64,000 nt of DNA from contig CAXAMN010001348.1 of the NCBI GenBank assembly GCA_963970005.1, positions 335,177 through 399,176 on the forward strand, read 5' to 3'. Source of the stretch: Durusdinium trenchii. Lineage: Eukaryota; Sar; Dinophyceae; Suessiales; Symbiodiniaceae. The notes beneath the pieces are model-generated. The model was not told the DNA's origin. It saw only the letters and a list, made by a program, of their open reading frames with translations, and made no database searches. Shown here piece by piece: positions 20,457-32,619 of the stretch (its first letter is position 1; the number at the start of each line of letters is the position of its first letter). Position numbers and translations under genes: made by a program.

Positions 20457-23400
20457 GAAGCCCGAAGCGAAGAGCCGCTGGGACGGAGCGGTGCAGGGAG
20501 CGGAGTGGAGTGGAGCGGAGCAGTGGGCAACGTAGATGATTCCACCACGATGGCTCACTAGGTTCTACCAGACTCCGGGTTTCCATACTCCACATGGTTG
20601 GAGCATATGATTGAGATGAACATTTGTAGATCGCCCGCAACTGTGCAGGGTGAAGCACACGGGTACACAGGTGTCGCACGGCGGCATTGGTGGATTTGCA
20701 GCCAATAGCAGACGGTTTGAGTTGTTCTTCCTCGGTCAAAAATCGGGTTACTGCTGTTTGACCCCACACCCTTCTAGAGGTGTGATTATCATTAATTATT
20801 CCGAAGTTTCATGAGTCATAGTACTTCACATGTTGGGTTAATATATGCACACCCAATCTGATGTTTGTTGCCTTCTGACCAGTCAAATTTGAAGACCGTT
20901 TTGAGTTGTGAATCATTGGATTGTCCCCGAGTTCGGAGCCTCAAAACCCCACCTTTACATGCGAGGGATTTACATAGCTGGACGCATGAAAGCGGTTTCG
21001 CCGTTGTGTGAACAGATGTTCGTTTGGTGCACCAGCGAGGATGAATTGTTGTTTCATAGTCCTTCGCTCGAACGAGCCTTCAAGCCAGTCCTGGCAGCCT
21101 TTGTTTGACTGGGGCTGATTTTTTCGCCAGGCTCAAGCGACAAAACATTCAGTGACTCATAAAGAACAGCTTCTACTTTGGCCCAGATTTTTGCTAACAT
21201 ACCTGGTCTTTCGACAATATTTCCTGCCAGCTACCCTGTAGTTGGCCAAATGAATTACCAAAAGTGATCAACCTGAAAAAACATCAATGTCAATGCCATG
21301 AATGATGTCCACTAGCCGATGCAAAGCAACCAATTTTTAGGGTGAGTTTGTGGTCCACTGAGCTCACGGGGGGCGAAGAAGTAATTTGGCTGTGGGTCCA
21401 AAACTGCGTTCGCCCGACTTATCCCGGTAGCTTGACCATGGTTGACCTCTCAGGTAGGTACTGTAGGAAGGTATTCTGGTGCCAACCAGCCCACAGCCAT
21501 TTGTGTACATCATCGGGCATTTGTGTAGATCATTGATGAGTCGGATCTGCTGAAACATATCGATCAGCAGACCGGTTCCGCCGTCAGCAGACCGCACCTG
21601 CTGGGGTGTGCAAGCACGGTGCGGGTGGTGCTGTTTTTGTGGCCTTTCTGTGTCCGGGATAAGGTACTGAACGAGGTCAAAAGCTGCTAGCTGCTAGACA
21701 GCCCTCAACCTGTTCGACGCACAAACTCTGGGGCGTCCGGGCGAACTCGCGCAAGGCTCGGTCCTACAAAGCCTGGCCCTCCAAACATGGTTAGTTGTAT
21801 TTGGCTCAGGTGCACGTGGGCAGACGCTGGCGCAGGAGCACGACTCGTAGTGACTGGTTGATGTGTTCCACTGCTTAAACGCTACTTGTTTGGTGGTGAC
21901 ATCTGTGGCCCAAGTTTTCTATCAAAAAGATATATGGAGCAATTCTACATTTATATGGAAGTTTCCAGGTTCAATTCTCGCAGTGATTTCGTTTGGATTC
22001 TGTTGACAGTTAACAGCTCCATCCTCGACACTTATTTTAGAAATAGTTTATATGCTACCCTCGTTACCTGTTTGTGAGCTAGCTGGAGTGTGCGGCTGCC
22101 AGCTTTGGCGCTAGCAACACCGCCAGCCTGCCAGACCCAGCTACCAGCCACCCATTTAGGTTTCAGGGATTCCTGCGGATCTCTAGCACGTGAGTTTGAC
22201 ATCCAAATTGTGTGATGTTTAATGTTTGGAGAAACGGGTCAATGAGATCCCAACTCACGCCAGTGACAACGGTCCTACAACTGCACTGGTTCTATAACCA
22301 TGCGCTATACTTGGGCTGAACAACCCTGCCTTTACAGCTGAAATGCACCAAGATTCTAAGACTTGGAGATCCCATGGATCCCATGGATCTGAATTCGAAA
22401 AAAAAAAGCGCGCTAGCGCCGCTTTTTGAGACACAGGACGTGCGCACGAAGAAAGGAGTGGAAGAACTCGAGGCTCGGGACCTGGACCCTCCAAGAGGTG
22501 CCTCTTTGACTTGGTGGGTGTTCTTTTAAGGGCTCTCCCGCCCCTGATGTGTTTTTTTTTCCCAATATATACCCGCTTCCTGAAGCAAATCCGAGTAATT
22601 ATAGTTGAGGATGTTCAGCCTTGACTTGGGATGATTTGTCGCCCGCTGGCTCATATGTTTTTGTCCGTGAGTTGAAACCACCAAGCATATATGGTCGTGA
22701 AACAGACGTTCCGAAAAGACACGGACATAACGTAACACTAAACATTTTAAACAATATATATATATATACACATGCAAATTTAATTTGGAATTGTTTCCCC
22801 TTTGACCAAGCGCAGTGTTTTGAACACGTCAGGAAAGATCAAAGGTCAGAGCTGAGAAAGCAGGCGAAGCTGGCACTTTGAGTCGTGCTTTCAGCCCTGC
22901 TCCTAGCCAGTTCCTCCAGTGGGTCAACTGATATCGAAACCTTTGACGAACGATTTATAATACTCAGAATGGGAAACCGCAGCCGCGTGAGGAGGTCCTG
23001 GCAACAGCTAGACAGCTAGGATAGAGAAGGTTTATTTTGTAGATACGCATACCCGAAAAAAACTCGCTGTTTTAGCCTCTTTAGGATGACGCTTCATATG
23101 TTACATGAAGGTATATTCTTACAAAGGATGATCTTTGCAGGTCGTTTGTACATCTATCGACCTTGACAATTCGACTGGTCGTTCTTCAGTACTTGTTTTC
23201 TAATCAGTGGTGCGAGTGCAAGCTCTCGGGCGTTTCTGAATCCAATGGGCGCAGAGAATAATGCCATTGAAGCGGCTATAGAAGCGCATGTTCTGAGCAC
23301 ATGTTCAGTAAGTTCTCTAGATGTGGGCTTCAGGATTATGGGTGTTGTCGCCTTAGTTCAATCGTCAATCGCATATCAGGGTCCGTTTTTTAACGCATGG

Positions 23401-23497
23401 TTGGCATTTAGAATTGGATGATCCAATTCCAAACATATATTCCCGACCATCCGATGTTCGAAATACTCACGGTCACATGGATGGATCATGTTCATTT
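20457..23497. other. No firm gene
   Basis: An open frame ending at 21106-21108 (MRGIYIAGRMKAVSPLCEQM...) may hold coding sequence but has no supporting splice sites. A short inverted repeat, AAAAAGCG..CGC..CCGCTTTTT, lies at about 22402-22428, and a TA microsatellite at about 22754-22770. The rest shows nothing I can name. Confidence 0.3.
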
Positions 23498-23502
23498 GAT
23501 TC
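23498..23502. repeat. Target-site duplication GATTC, left copy
   Basis: GATTC directly precedes the 5' LTR and is repeated directly after the 3' LTR (32757-32761). Five bases is the usual size for copia-type insertion. Confidence 0.85.
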
Positions 23503-23639
23503 TGTGATTCATGAAGTGCACAAATCGAAAAGTGCACAACCATACCTCGTAGAAAGCCAAGCGCTACGAGTGTTTTCATCTTACTTTGGCTCAAGGTTGA
23601 AAAGGCCCGACGCGCTGGGCATCCCATGTCATAACCACA
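23503..23639 (+). repeat. Element 2 5' LTR, 137 bp
   Basis: It begins TGTGATTCATG and ends CATAACCACA. It contains two GTGCAC palindromes (23516-23521, 23532-23537), a hairpin CTCGTAG / CTACGAG with an 11-base loop (23546-23570), and CTTTGGCTCAAG (23584-23595), an 11 of 12 match to the 3' end of the dinoflagellate spliced leader. It is very short for a copia LTR. Confidence 0.93.
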
Positions 23640-23651
23640 GGTTATGAGCCC
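23640..23651 (+). promoter_or_regulatory. Primer binding site, half-tRNA(iMet) type
   Basis: GGTTATGAGCCC lies immediately after the LTR and is the exact complement of GGGCTCATAACC, the anticodon arm of eukaryotic initiator tRNA-Met. Priming from the anticodon arm of a cleaved initiator tRNA, instead of its 3' end, is known for Drosophila copia and yeast Ty5. Confidence 0.75.
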
Positions 23652-23722
23652 AAAGTGACCGTTTTTTTTGATTTTCCAAGTCCACCTTCCACCGTCGCGA
23701 GGACGGGGAAGTGTTGGTCCCC

Positions 23723-26570
23723 ATGGAACAACGAAGACGCCGGCAGCAACGATCTCGAGAGCGGAAGGAGGCAGTGGCTCCACCGGTGGAGATTGGTGTG
23801 GCTGACCGCCGATTGGATGCGCTCATCGAGGAGGAGCTGCCGGGCAAGGCCATGAGGGCGCAATCAGTGCCTGTGAGGGCAGCGGAGATGAAGCGGCTGG
23901 GAGCAGCTGCTAGGGCTGGATCAGGCCAGGGAGGCCCTCCGGCGGTGGCGGCATCGAGTGGTCACCAAGGACAACAGGAAGTTCGACAGCTGTTGAATGA
24001 CCCAAGAGGCCAGGTGATGGGGCTTGGGCATTTGCAGGAGGCAGTTCGGCAGTCATTTGAGGTGTTGCAACATGCTCTTCAAAGGCCAAGTTCCCAACCT
24101 ACCCTACTTGATCCTCTTCTTCGGCCCGGTGATCACGGAGGTCATGCCGGTACCGGATGCGGAGTTCTCCCAGGGCACGGGCTGGCAGCTGGCACCCCTT
24201 TGCGGCAGAGCGGGGTGGAAACGGAGCGCATGGGACCTTCACCTTACATGACTGGAGCGGGACGTGATGACCTACATCCTCGGGTGCTGGAGCCTTATCC
24301 CACCACCCCGGTGGGACCATTGGGGACGGTGAATCCCTTCTGGAGCGCTTCGGTGCAGCAAGCGGCCAGGGGTGAGTCACATGTTCGGGAATCTGAAGGG
24401 GCCAGAGGCCAACGTCCTGCACAGAGTCCAGGTCTGGGACATGTTGAACGTCTTCGAGAACGCATCTTGAGGGAGGCTGAGGAAACCTTTGCTCGGGAGG
24501 TGAAGAAGATGACGGATGCTGGAGATTCGGCATCATTTACTTCTGTGCCGAGTGCGAAGGCAGAGGGGCAGCAGGAGCCAGTGGGGGAACCTACCAAGCT
24601 TGGTGGACCACCTGACACTCCTCCTGGTCTTGCTCCAGTACACGATCCTCGAGGTCATGGAAGTGGATTGAATGGGGCGGCGAACGTGATGAAGCCGCTG
24701 GAGTCAGTGACAGCTGCACTGCCTGAGGCAATGCGGAACTTGGAATTGCCACAGTTGCCATCACCTTCGACTGAGAATGCGGCCCTGCTCTTTGGGGACT
24801 GGCTGACGGTGATCTCTCCGTTGATGGGGGACCTCAGTACGTCGTCTCGGGAGTTTTGGGATTGGGTGCAGCGGGAAGTGGAGGTGGAATACAATGAATG
24901 GCTCTTGGCAACGCCATTGGGGCGATTGAGAATCAAGGTGGAGGAGCAGGTGTCCCCACGGTTCCAACGATTGGATCAGCGGGCGAGCTCGACTTTGCTG
25001 GCCGCGCTTCCTGAGCCGGTGAGAAAGGACATCGTTGCAAGTCGAAGAGTGGCGACTCAGGCGATTTTGTACAAGCTCTTCACCATCTACCAACCTGGTG
25101 GAAATGCAGAGAGGGGTAATCTGTTGCGTAGCCTGACGGAGGTGAAGTGCGGCAGTTCTATCCAGGACACACTGGGCGCCATTCGAACTTGGCGCAGGTG
25201 GATTTGTCGAGCTGAAGAGTTGCATGTAGCGATCCCGGACTCGATGGTCTTGATTCAGGCCTTGTCCAAGGTTGCAGAGAACCTCACGAAGCATGGAGGA
25301 AGCCAAGTGGGATTCAGGATTGCAGCAGCTCGGCAGGAACTGGAGGTCGATCGAAGGCCAACGTTGACTACCACCAAGGAGTTCGCGGAGTTTCTCCAGG
25401 CTGAAGCGGAGGATTTGGCGTTGACTATGCCGCATCCGTCGTCGGCCAAAACTACTGGCTCAGGAGCAGTCCTTCAGCCGGCAGCCGGGGCTCAGCCAAC
25501 GATCAAGGCCTTGGGTGGTGGAGGCGGAGGCGGAGATGGACCACCAAAGACGAAATATCCATGCCGTTACTGGGGTACGACTGGTGGGTGCAAGCGGGGA
25601 GAGACCTGTACTTTCGCCCATTCCTGGGAGGGCATCAACAAGACGGGCAAGTGTTTTCATTGCTCCGGGGAGAACCACTTTGCGAAGGACTGTCCATATG
25701 GTCGGGAACGACCGGAGAAGGATGGGAAGAAGACGGCCAAGTTGAAGGGAAGTGGAAAAGGGATGTCGGAGAAGGAGGAGACTGGCCCGAAAGAAAAGTC
25801 AGGAACTACTCCATTGACGAGCTCTTTGTCCACGGCTACCCGGCCGGTGTCAGGTGGAGGAGAAAAGGGACGGGATGGTGGAGTTGAATTGGAAAAGAAG
25901 GGTGACCCGACGTCGGAGCTGATCACTGAGGCCACATCCCTCTTGAAGTCCCTCCGCAGCATGAAGACTTTCAGATTGAAGCAGATTCATGCGGCAGATA
26001 CCAATGAGGGTTTGGAGCTGGCACTACTGGATGGTGGAGCTACTCACCCATTGAGAATGGCGAGACAGGAGGAGCGAGGGAGGTTGCAGCCTGTGACGGT
26101 GGAGCTTGCTCATGGATGTACAACCTTGTACAAGCACCCGGACTTTGACACCCTCTTGTCCTTGGAGCCAGTGGAGCCGATCTTGCCGTTGAGTTTGCTG
26201 GTGGAGAATGGGTATGCCATTCACTGGAATGGGCAGGGTTGCACGATCATGCACCAGCAGCTTGGAGCTGTGAAGTGTTGGCTGAGATCGGGGTGCCCTG
26301 TCATGAATCGAAAGGATGCCATGGTGATGTTGGCAGAGTTTGAAGAGAACCAGAAGAATCGGAAGAGGTTGTCCCAAGTGGACTGGAATTGGTGGCGTAG
26401 CATCATGCCGGACGTGCCGGAGGACGTGCTGGAGATGATGGTTGGGTTTTCGAGTGAACCGAACCCAGAGCTGCTGCCTTGGAATAGACGTCAGAGGCGT
26501 CGACGTCAGCGAAGTCGTGGCCTGGTGATTCACCTTTTCTCTGGAGCGATACAGGGAGGTGGAAGGGCAC
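23723..26570 (+). pseudogene. Element 2 gag, zinc fingers, protease and start of methyltransferase-like module
   Basis: The ATG at 23723 is the first in frame after the primer binding site. The N-terminus is Arg/Gln-rich. A gag core lies at about 24740-25430. A glycine run is followed by a CCCH finger (25562-25621, C-x8-C-x5-C-x3-H) and a CCHC knuckle (25652-25693, C-x2-C-x4-H-x4-C), which bind RNA. The aspartic protease motif ALLDGGATHPL has its Asp at 26030. A basic stretch is followed by LVIHLFSGA (26522-26548), which matches SAM-binding motif I of cytosine-5 methyltransferases. The protein then continues one frame back, which equals a one-base deletion or a -1 slip between about 26549 and 26580. 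No classical slippery heptamer is present. Confidence 0.85.
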
Positions 26571-29105
26571 ACTGCCAGATGATATGGATTGGATTTTCCT
26601 GGATTTGGAGTTGGGGGATGGCTTCAATGTGCACAACGCGAATGTGTGGAGCTACGTGTGCTCGCTGGCCAGATCCGGGAAGGTGAAAGGAGTGGTTGGG
26701 GGTCCGCCTTGTCGTACCACGAGCAGATTGAGGTGCAAGGGGCCACCAGGACCAAGGAGGGTGAGAGGCCGTGGCGATGATCGCTGGGGCTTGGAGGGGC
26801 TAACCGCCCGAGAGCGTGAACAGGTGCGAGGGGATTCCGCACTGGTGGTGAAACAGGTGGGGCTATGGCACCTCGCGGAGGAACATCGGGAAGGACCTGA
26901 TCCGGTGGCATTTCTTCTGGAATCTCCGCAAGACCCTGCCAGCTATGTGGGAGATGGAGTTGATGCCGGGCATGATCATCCGTCTTTCTTTGAATGGCCG
27001 TTGTTGAGGAGAATGGTTGTTGAGTATGGAATGAGATTGGTGAGCTTCGACCAAGGAAGGACGGGGCACTCCCGGCGAAAACCCACTAGTTTGCTGACCA
27101 ACCTTCGTCACCTGGAAGATCTGGATGGACTCAGGGGAGGAGGATCGGCGGACCCGGTGGAAGGAGGACTACAGGAGAGAATGAACGCATCTCGGTCGTG
27201 GGCGCGGTGGTCCAGTGGGCTGGTGAAGGCGATTGGACTGGCCTTGAACCTTCGGTTTGGGGGGAGAGCTCACATTGGATTGGCCAAGATGGATGTTGAG
27301 GAATGGAAGAGGCACATCAAGCAAGAGCACGTTCCCTACAGGAGAGATTGTCGGGATTGTGTGGAAGCAATGGGAATTTCCAGCCCACATCGACGCTCCA
27401 GAAACGCCTCGTCTGCCTTTGTGATGGCGGTGGACATCATGGGTCCTTTTGAGCAGGGGAGAGACCTTGGGTTGAACCAATGGTGCAAGTATGTGATGGT
27501 GGCGACGATCCCGGTGCCGATCGTGAAGGATCTAGCTGGGGCACCAGAGGAACCACTGGACCATGAGGCGGAGGTCAAGAATGTGGTGGAGATTGAAGAA
27601 GAGAAAGAGGAAGCGGAATTGGTGACAGAGGAGCAGGTGGCTGAGCTGAACATGAAAGCTGCGCTGGAGCGAGCTCAGGAAGAGGTTCCTCTTCAGAACC
27701 TCACGATTGCAGAGCCAATGCAGTCTCGAGGGGTGGAGGACATCGCGCAGGCGCTCTCCAAGGTGCATGCCCACTACAGGATGTTGGGGGTGCGGCCATG
27801 TCGGCTGCATTCGGACAGGGAGAAGTCCTTCCTCACGAAGGCTGTGGCCAGGTGGGTGCAGGCCCGGGAGATGGTTCACACGATGACATCAGGTGATGAT
27901 AGCCAGTCAAATGGCAGGGTGGAGGCAGAGCTTTTGCAGTTCAAGCGAAGAATGAGGCTCCTTCTTCACACCAGCAAGGTGGAGGCGTCGCTCTGGCCAT
28001 GCGCACTGAGGCATGCTGCTACTCAACGACTTCGCATACAACTTCAGAGGCTGGGAGTGGGATCGAAGCCAATGGTCAACTTCGGATCGATGGTCATGGC
28101 TAAAGCCAAGAGATGGCATCACAAAACTGGAGAGCTGACCAACCCGTTCAAGAGAGTGCAGGTGTTGGGACCAAGTCCGTTGATGTCATCTGGGTGGGTA
28201 GCCAAGGACAAACAGAATAGAATTCAACATCTTCGGACGGTGGTGACCCCGTCGAAAACCTTGGAAGCACTGGAGCTGCAGGAGGTGGACCTCAAGGACA
28301 AGGGCATCAGACATCGACTGACAGGAAAACAGTCGTTTGACCCGCACCCACTAAAAGATACGGTGGCTCGACACTTTGATGCAGGAGTCCGACCAGCTCT
28401 TCGGGTACTACGAGCTGGGGGGGAGACCACTGAACCAATTTTGGAAAATCCGGAACCTACACCATTGAACTCGCTGTCGGTATGGCAACCTGGAGAGGAT
28501 GTGAATGGCATGATGGACTCCACCGATCAATCCATGGAGCCAATGGTCGGGGGAGATGGTGAAGAAGAGGTGGTTGGCGTGGAGTTGGAGGTCTCCGGGC
28601 CGCTGAGGAACTACCTGGAGGAGTTGGAGCGGGACTTCAGTGGTGGTGGTCTGGAGTTTGTGGATGATGAGGAGGATGCTGAGGAGGTGGTCGATGAAAC
28701 GGAGCCGGAGTCGGAAGGAGATCAGTCGGGGTGGAGAGCTTGGGAATGCCTTGGGGAGCTGGCGATGGTGTGTTGTGGAGATTGTGGACTCCTTCAACCC
28801 CGGCACCCCCACCAAGTCCCGACTGAGGATCCAAGGGACGTTCGCGGCTGCGGGGTGGTGATGAGCTCCATGCAAGCGGCAGTGGAAGGCACGCTGGACT
28901 TGGTGGAGGCGACACAGATTTCCTGTGGTTTCTGTGGTGGCAACTTGGAGTATGTGGACGACTACCGAGAACGTCGGACTGGAGGTCTATGGAAGGGCTC
29001 GAGTTGTTCTTGGGATCAAGCTGAGGAGTGGCACGCCATGGAGGTGAGGTCGCACTTGCTGATGAAGAGGTTGTGGAGTGAGGAGTTGCGCCAATCAGGC
29101 CATTG
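26549..29105 (+). pseudogene. Element 2 methyltransferase-like module, integrase and zinc ribbon
   Basis: This frame picks up after the break (LPDDMDWIFLDLELG) and carries VVGGPPCRTTSRLR (catalytic-loop-like, Cys at 26710), FLLESPQDP (ExP-like, Glu at 26920) and GHSRRKPTSLLTN. Together with the upstream motif I they make a complete methyltransferase-like module between protease and integrase. Integrase follows: H-x4-H (27313, 27328), C-x2-C (27349, 27358), then Asp 27433, Asp 27814 and Glu 27922, with exactly 35 residues between the last two (DD35E). A linker has CGDCGLLQP (28774-28797) and CGFCGG (28924-28938), a split zinc ribbon like that of element 1. The frame is lost near 29090-29110, where the RT frame takes over. 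Confidence 0.85.
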
Positions 29106-30763
29106 GAGAAGAGCAGGGCCGTCAGAGAGGGCGATGGATGGCTGCTTTGGAGGCTGGACTGCTAGTACAAGAAGATCATTTGGAGGACCAACATCGTAAG
29201 CTGGAGTCGGTGAGGTTGGCTGCGGTGAAGAATGAAGCAGGTTTGGAGTTACAGGATCCTGGAGCTCCTCCACCGGCGGTGTTGCAAACCTATGCCGTTC
29301 CTCTTCAACGAGTCCGACAGGAGCTTGCAGCATGGGTGCCTCCGATGACTGATGAGTACCAGTCCTTGATTGAAGGTACTAGGGCATTGAGCCCGACGAC
29401 CATGGAAGAGTTGGAGCAAGATCCATTGTATGAGGTGATGGAGGTGGCGCCGGGGATGTTGGTTCCGACCATCAAGGCACCACATGGGAAGAAACGAGCT
29501 CGCATTGTGGTCTGCGGCAATCGGCTGGAAGCTCTAGATGGCAGTGGTGCAGCAACCTCGGGAAAGGAGGAGGCCCAGAACTTGTATGCCGGCGGAGCTG
29601 ACGGAACAACCATCCGATGTCTTCTTCGGAAGGCGGCTGCTATGAGCTGGGAGATCGCAACTTGCGACGTCAAGACGGCTTTCCTTCTGGCACCCAGGGA
29701 GGACTCTAGTCGACGATAGGTAGTGGTGAAACCGCCACGTATTTTGGTGGAAGCTGGCATTGTTGGACCTCAGGAACTATGGCGGGTTCAACACGCCCTC
29801 TATGGTCTTCGATCCTCGCCGGCGGACTGGGCTACCTATCGAAATCGGCTGATGAGGTCCTTTCAATGGCAACATGAAGGGAGAACGTTGGAGCTTCGGG
29901 AGACGCCGGAACCCAACCTTTGGAAGATTGTGGAGAGACGACCGCTGGATCAGGAGGAACCGCCTCCGAAGGGATTCATTGGGGTCTACGTGGATGACTT
30001 CATTGTTGTTGGGGCCAAGGACATCGTGAAGGGAGCATTGAGCAGGATCGAGATGGAGTGGAAGTGCAGCCCGGCGGAGTGGGTCAGTAGCGAGAAATGG
30101 ACGAAGTTTAGTGGGTTTGAGCTGAGATGGAGTTCGGCCGAGGAGGACAGCGGACTCTATGTGGGGCAGCAGGCCTACATCCAGGAGCTCCTGAGCAGAC
30201 ATTCTTTGGTGACCCCGGCTACGGTGCCTTTTCCAGGAGTGCCCAATGAGGAGCCGGAAGCGGAGGTCACATTGGAAGACGTGAGAAAGGCACAGGGAGT
30301 GGTGGGTGAACTACTGTGGGTGTCAGTGAGAAGCCGACCTGATCTGGCCTATGGAGTGGCTTGGATGGGAAGACAGGTGACCCGAGCTCCAAAGCGGGTC
30401 TTGGAGTATGGATGTCAGATGTTGGGATATTTGAAAACCACCTTGGCATGGTCGCTTCACTATGGACGAGCCCGGTCTTCAATCCCTGGGGAGCACTACA
30501 ATCCTACAATGAGGGTGGACGTCCTTTCAGACGCATCGTTTGGACCTCCTTCTGGAAGAGGGTGTCAGGGCGTGATTGGTACCTATGCGGGCGAGCCGGT
30601 CCAATGGGAATCCAGGCAGCAAGCGTTTTGCACGCTGTCGAGTGCAGAGGCCGAGCTGCTGGGGTACACAGAAGCGATGACCATGGGGGATTCCTTGGCG
30701 GCCTTGACCAATGTTCTGGAAGGAGCAGGAGATGGAATGGGAATAGAGTGCCGTTTGGGGGGG
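29100..30763 (+). pseudogene. Element 2 reverse transcriptase and first part of RNase H
   Basis: Copia-type RT: the first catalytic Asp is in TCDVKTAFLL (29666), and YVDD is at 29987-29998. A TAG at 29717-29719 interrupts the frame only 17 codons after the first Asp; a CAG to TAG change would explain it, since the frame continues unchanged (VVVKPPRILVEAG). RNase H begins with VDVLSDASF (Asp at 30530) and SSAEAEL. The frame is then lost at a G7 run (30757-30763). Reverse transcription and template removal would need all these parts in one protein. Confidence 0.88.
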
Positions 30764-32588
30764 AGACAACCAAGCTGGTCTTCGAATCCTGGAAGCGCCG
30801 GATGGACCTTGGAGGACACGTCACCTTCGTCTTCGAGCCCATGCACTGCGAGAGAGGGTGAAGTGGGGCGCTTGGAAGGTGATCCATATCCCAGGTCAAC
30901 ATTTGGTGGCTGATTTCCTGACGAAGCCGATCGGAGTGGCGGCGAGATGGCAGCACTTTTTCGCGGCCATGGGAATGAAACCAGTGGTGGAAGCTTTGTC
31001 TGAGAGCCTACGTTCCAAAGTGGCCAGGATCGCAGCTCTGGTAGGGGGGTTAGCGGGCGTGATGGCCTGGCGGCCGTCAGGTCCCACGGGCAAGGCTGCT
31101 CAGAGCCTAGCCGTAGCTGCAATGGTAGCTAGCTTGGCCACCAGCTGGAGAGCCGGCTGTGATTCTAAGAAGAGAGCCACTGGGCCGATAAGAGATGAAT
31201 ATGCAGATCCACCGTATGGACTTCAAGATCAGGTGAGGGAAGATGAACCCACCTGCAGTAGAGATGATGGGTCGGAAGAGGAACCTGTCTTTGAACCTAG
31301 CCCTGAGGGCTCCCGGGATTACGCGGTAGATGTGAGCCATGGCGGCAACTCGAAGAGGGCACGATTGGCTGCTCTGAGAGAGGGACCTTCGGCAGAGCTT
31401 GGAGGGACATCGTCGACGACTACTGGAGCGGTTCCAGCTGTGGACTACGATCGACCCTGGACGTGGAAGAGGTTTACTATGCCTTCGAGGGGTCAAGATC
31501 GATGGGACCGACTTCCAGGGGGATGGTGGGTCAGACATCATGTGAAGCAGAGGATGAGACCGTTCCATCCAATTCATCGACACACACCGATGGACTGTGG
31601 CCACATTCAAGATCGGAGAATCACCGTGTTGTGGTGCCATGGGGAAAAGATGATCAGAGATGATGAATGGAGGAGAGACACGGAACCACCGATGAGGGAT
31701 CCCTGGGTAGGATATACCTTCTTCAGGGATCTTCATCCGGACACAACGGCAGGGACTTTGACTTCGACATCCAGTTCCTCGACTACCAGAGGGCAGGGCG
31801 ATCGGACGTCTTCATCAATGAGCAGTTCAGTGACCTCCGGACCACCGCCAATGCCGGGCATTGCGGAACATGGTCCAGTGGCTGAAGGGTTGCCTCGAGA
31901 TGTCCGACCCGATCGTCAGGAACCGGAACCAGATCCTAGTGAATCTACGTCGGAGCTCAGTACGAGGATGACTGAGGGAATGAGCAGCAGTGGCCCGGGG
32001 GGCTATGGGCGGCGGCTTCGTGGGCATCAACAGCGAGGCGAAGTCGAAGGCTCGGGAACTTCGGGAGAATCTCACGATCTCTCCTTGGTGAGTGAGGAAA
32101 TTGACAGAGGGTGGGATTATGACCCAGCCTACTGGGCACAAGGACCTGGAGGACATGATGGAACTACGCTGGAGGATGATGTGCGGGATGATTGGCTGGC
32201 GTTCATGCGGGACTTGACCATTGATGCGGGGTCGCCTGCGGGGAACCAGCCGGTGGAAAGTGAGTCGAGCAGTGCAGAAAGACCTGACTGGAGGAGAACT
32301 CTGGCCAGTGAGGATGAAGAACCGCCAACCTTGGACGAGATGACCGCTCAAGGGTGGAGGGTGGTGCGAAGTAACTTGGCACCCCCGAATCGAGAAATCT
32401 ACAGAGGACCGGATCCTGTACTACCACCAGCCGAGGACCCAAATCAGGAGACGCCAACTTGGATGGGGGTGTCTACGCAGATGCCAGTGAGGCCCAGGTC
32501 AAATGACCCTTGGGAGCCGCGACGCGGTTTTTCTGGAACCTCAAGGGTTCGTGAGGACTCAAGCGAGTCAGATGGGAGTTTTGAGTAG
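30756..32588 (+). pseudogene. Element 2 RNase H end and long C-terminal extension
   Basis: After the G7 run the RNase H continues: GDNQAGLRIL (Asp at 30765), RHLRLRAHAL, and IPGQHLVADFLTKP, the standard copia ending. About 500 residues follow that are not part of copia. First come two hydrophobic Ala/Gly/Val-rich stretches (about 31020-31070 and 31105-31150), then a Trp/His-rich block (WKRF..WWVRHH..FHPIHR, about 31465-31590), then an acidic Ser/Gly-rich tail to a stop at 32586-32588. The hydrophobic pair could anchor in a membrane, but I see no signal peptide or fusion motif, so I do not call it an envelope gene. Confidence 0.8.
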
Positions 32589-32611
32589 CTCTCAATGGCT
32601 TGAACCAAGCC

Positions 32612-32619
32612 AGGGGGAG
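32612..32619 (+). promoter_or_regulatory. Element 2 polypurine tract
   Basis: AGGGGGAG directly precedes the 3' LTR, where plus-strand DNA synthesis of an LTR element is primed. Confidence 0.85.

Noticed and set aside
26540-26600. Programmed -1 frameshift joining gag-protease to the methyltransferase-like/integrase frame
   Set aside because: The direction would fit, but no X-XXY-YYZ heptamer or strong downstream hairpin is visible, and the break falls inside a domain (between motif I and the PC loop), so decay or error is more likely.
30918-32588. Envelope gene of element 2
   Set aside because: Hydrophobic stretches exist, but there is no signal peptide, no cleavage site and no separate reading frame.
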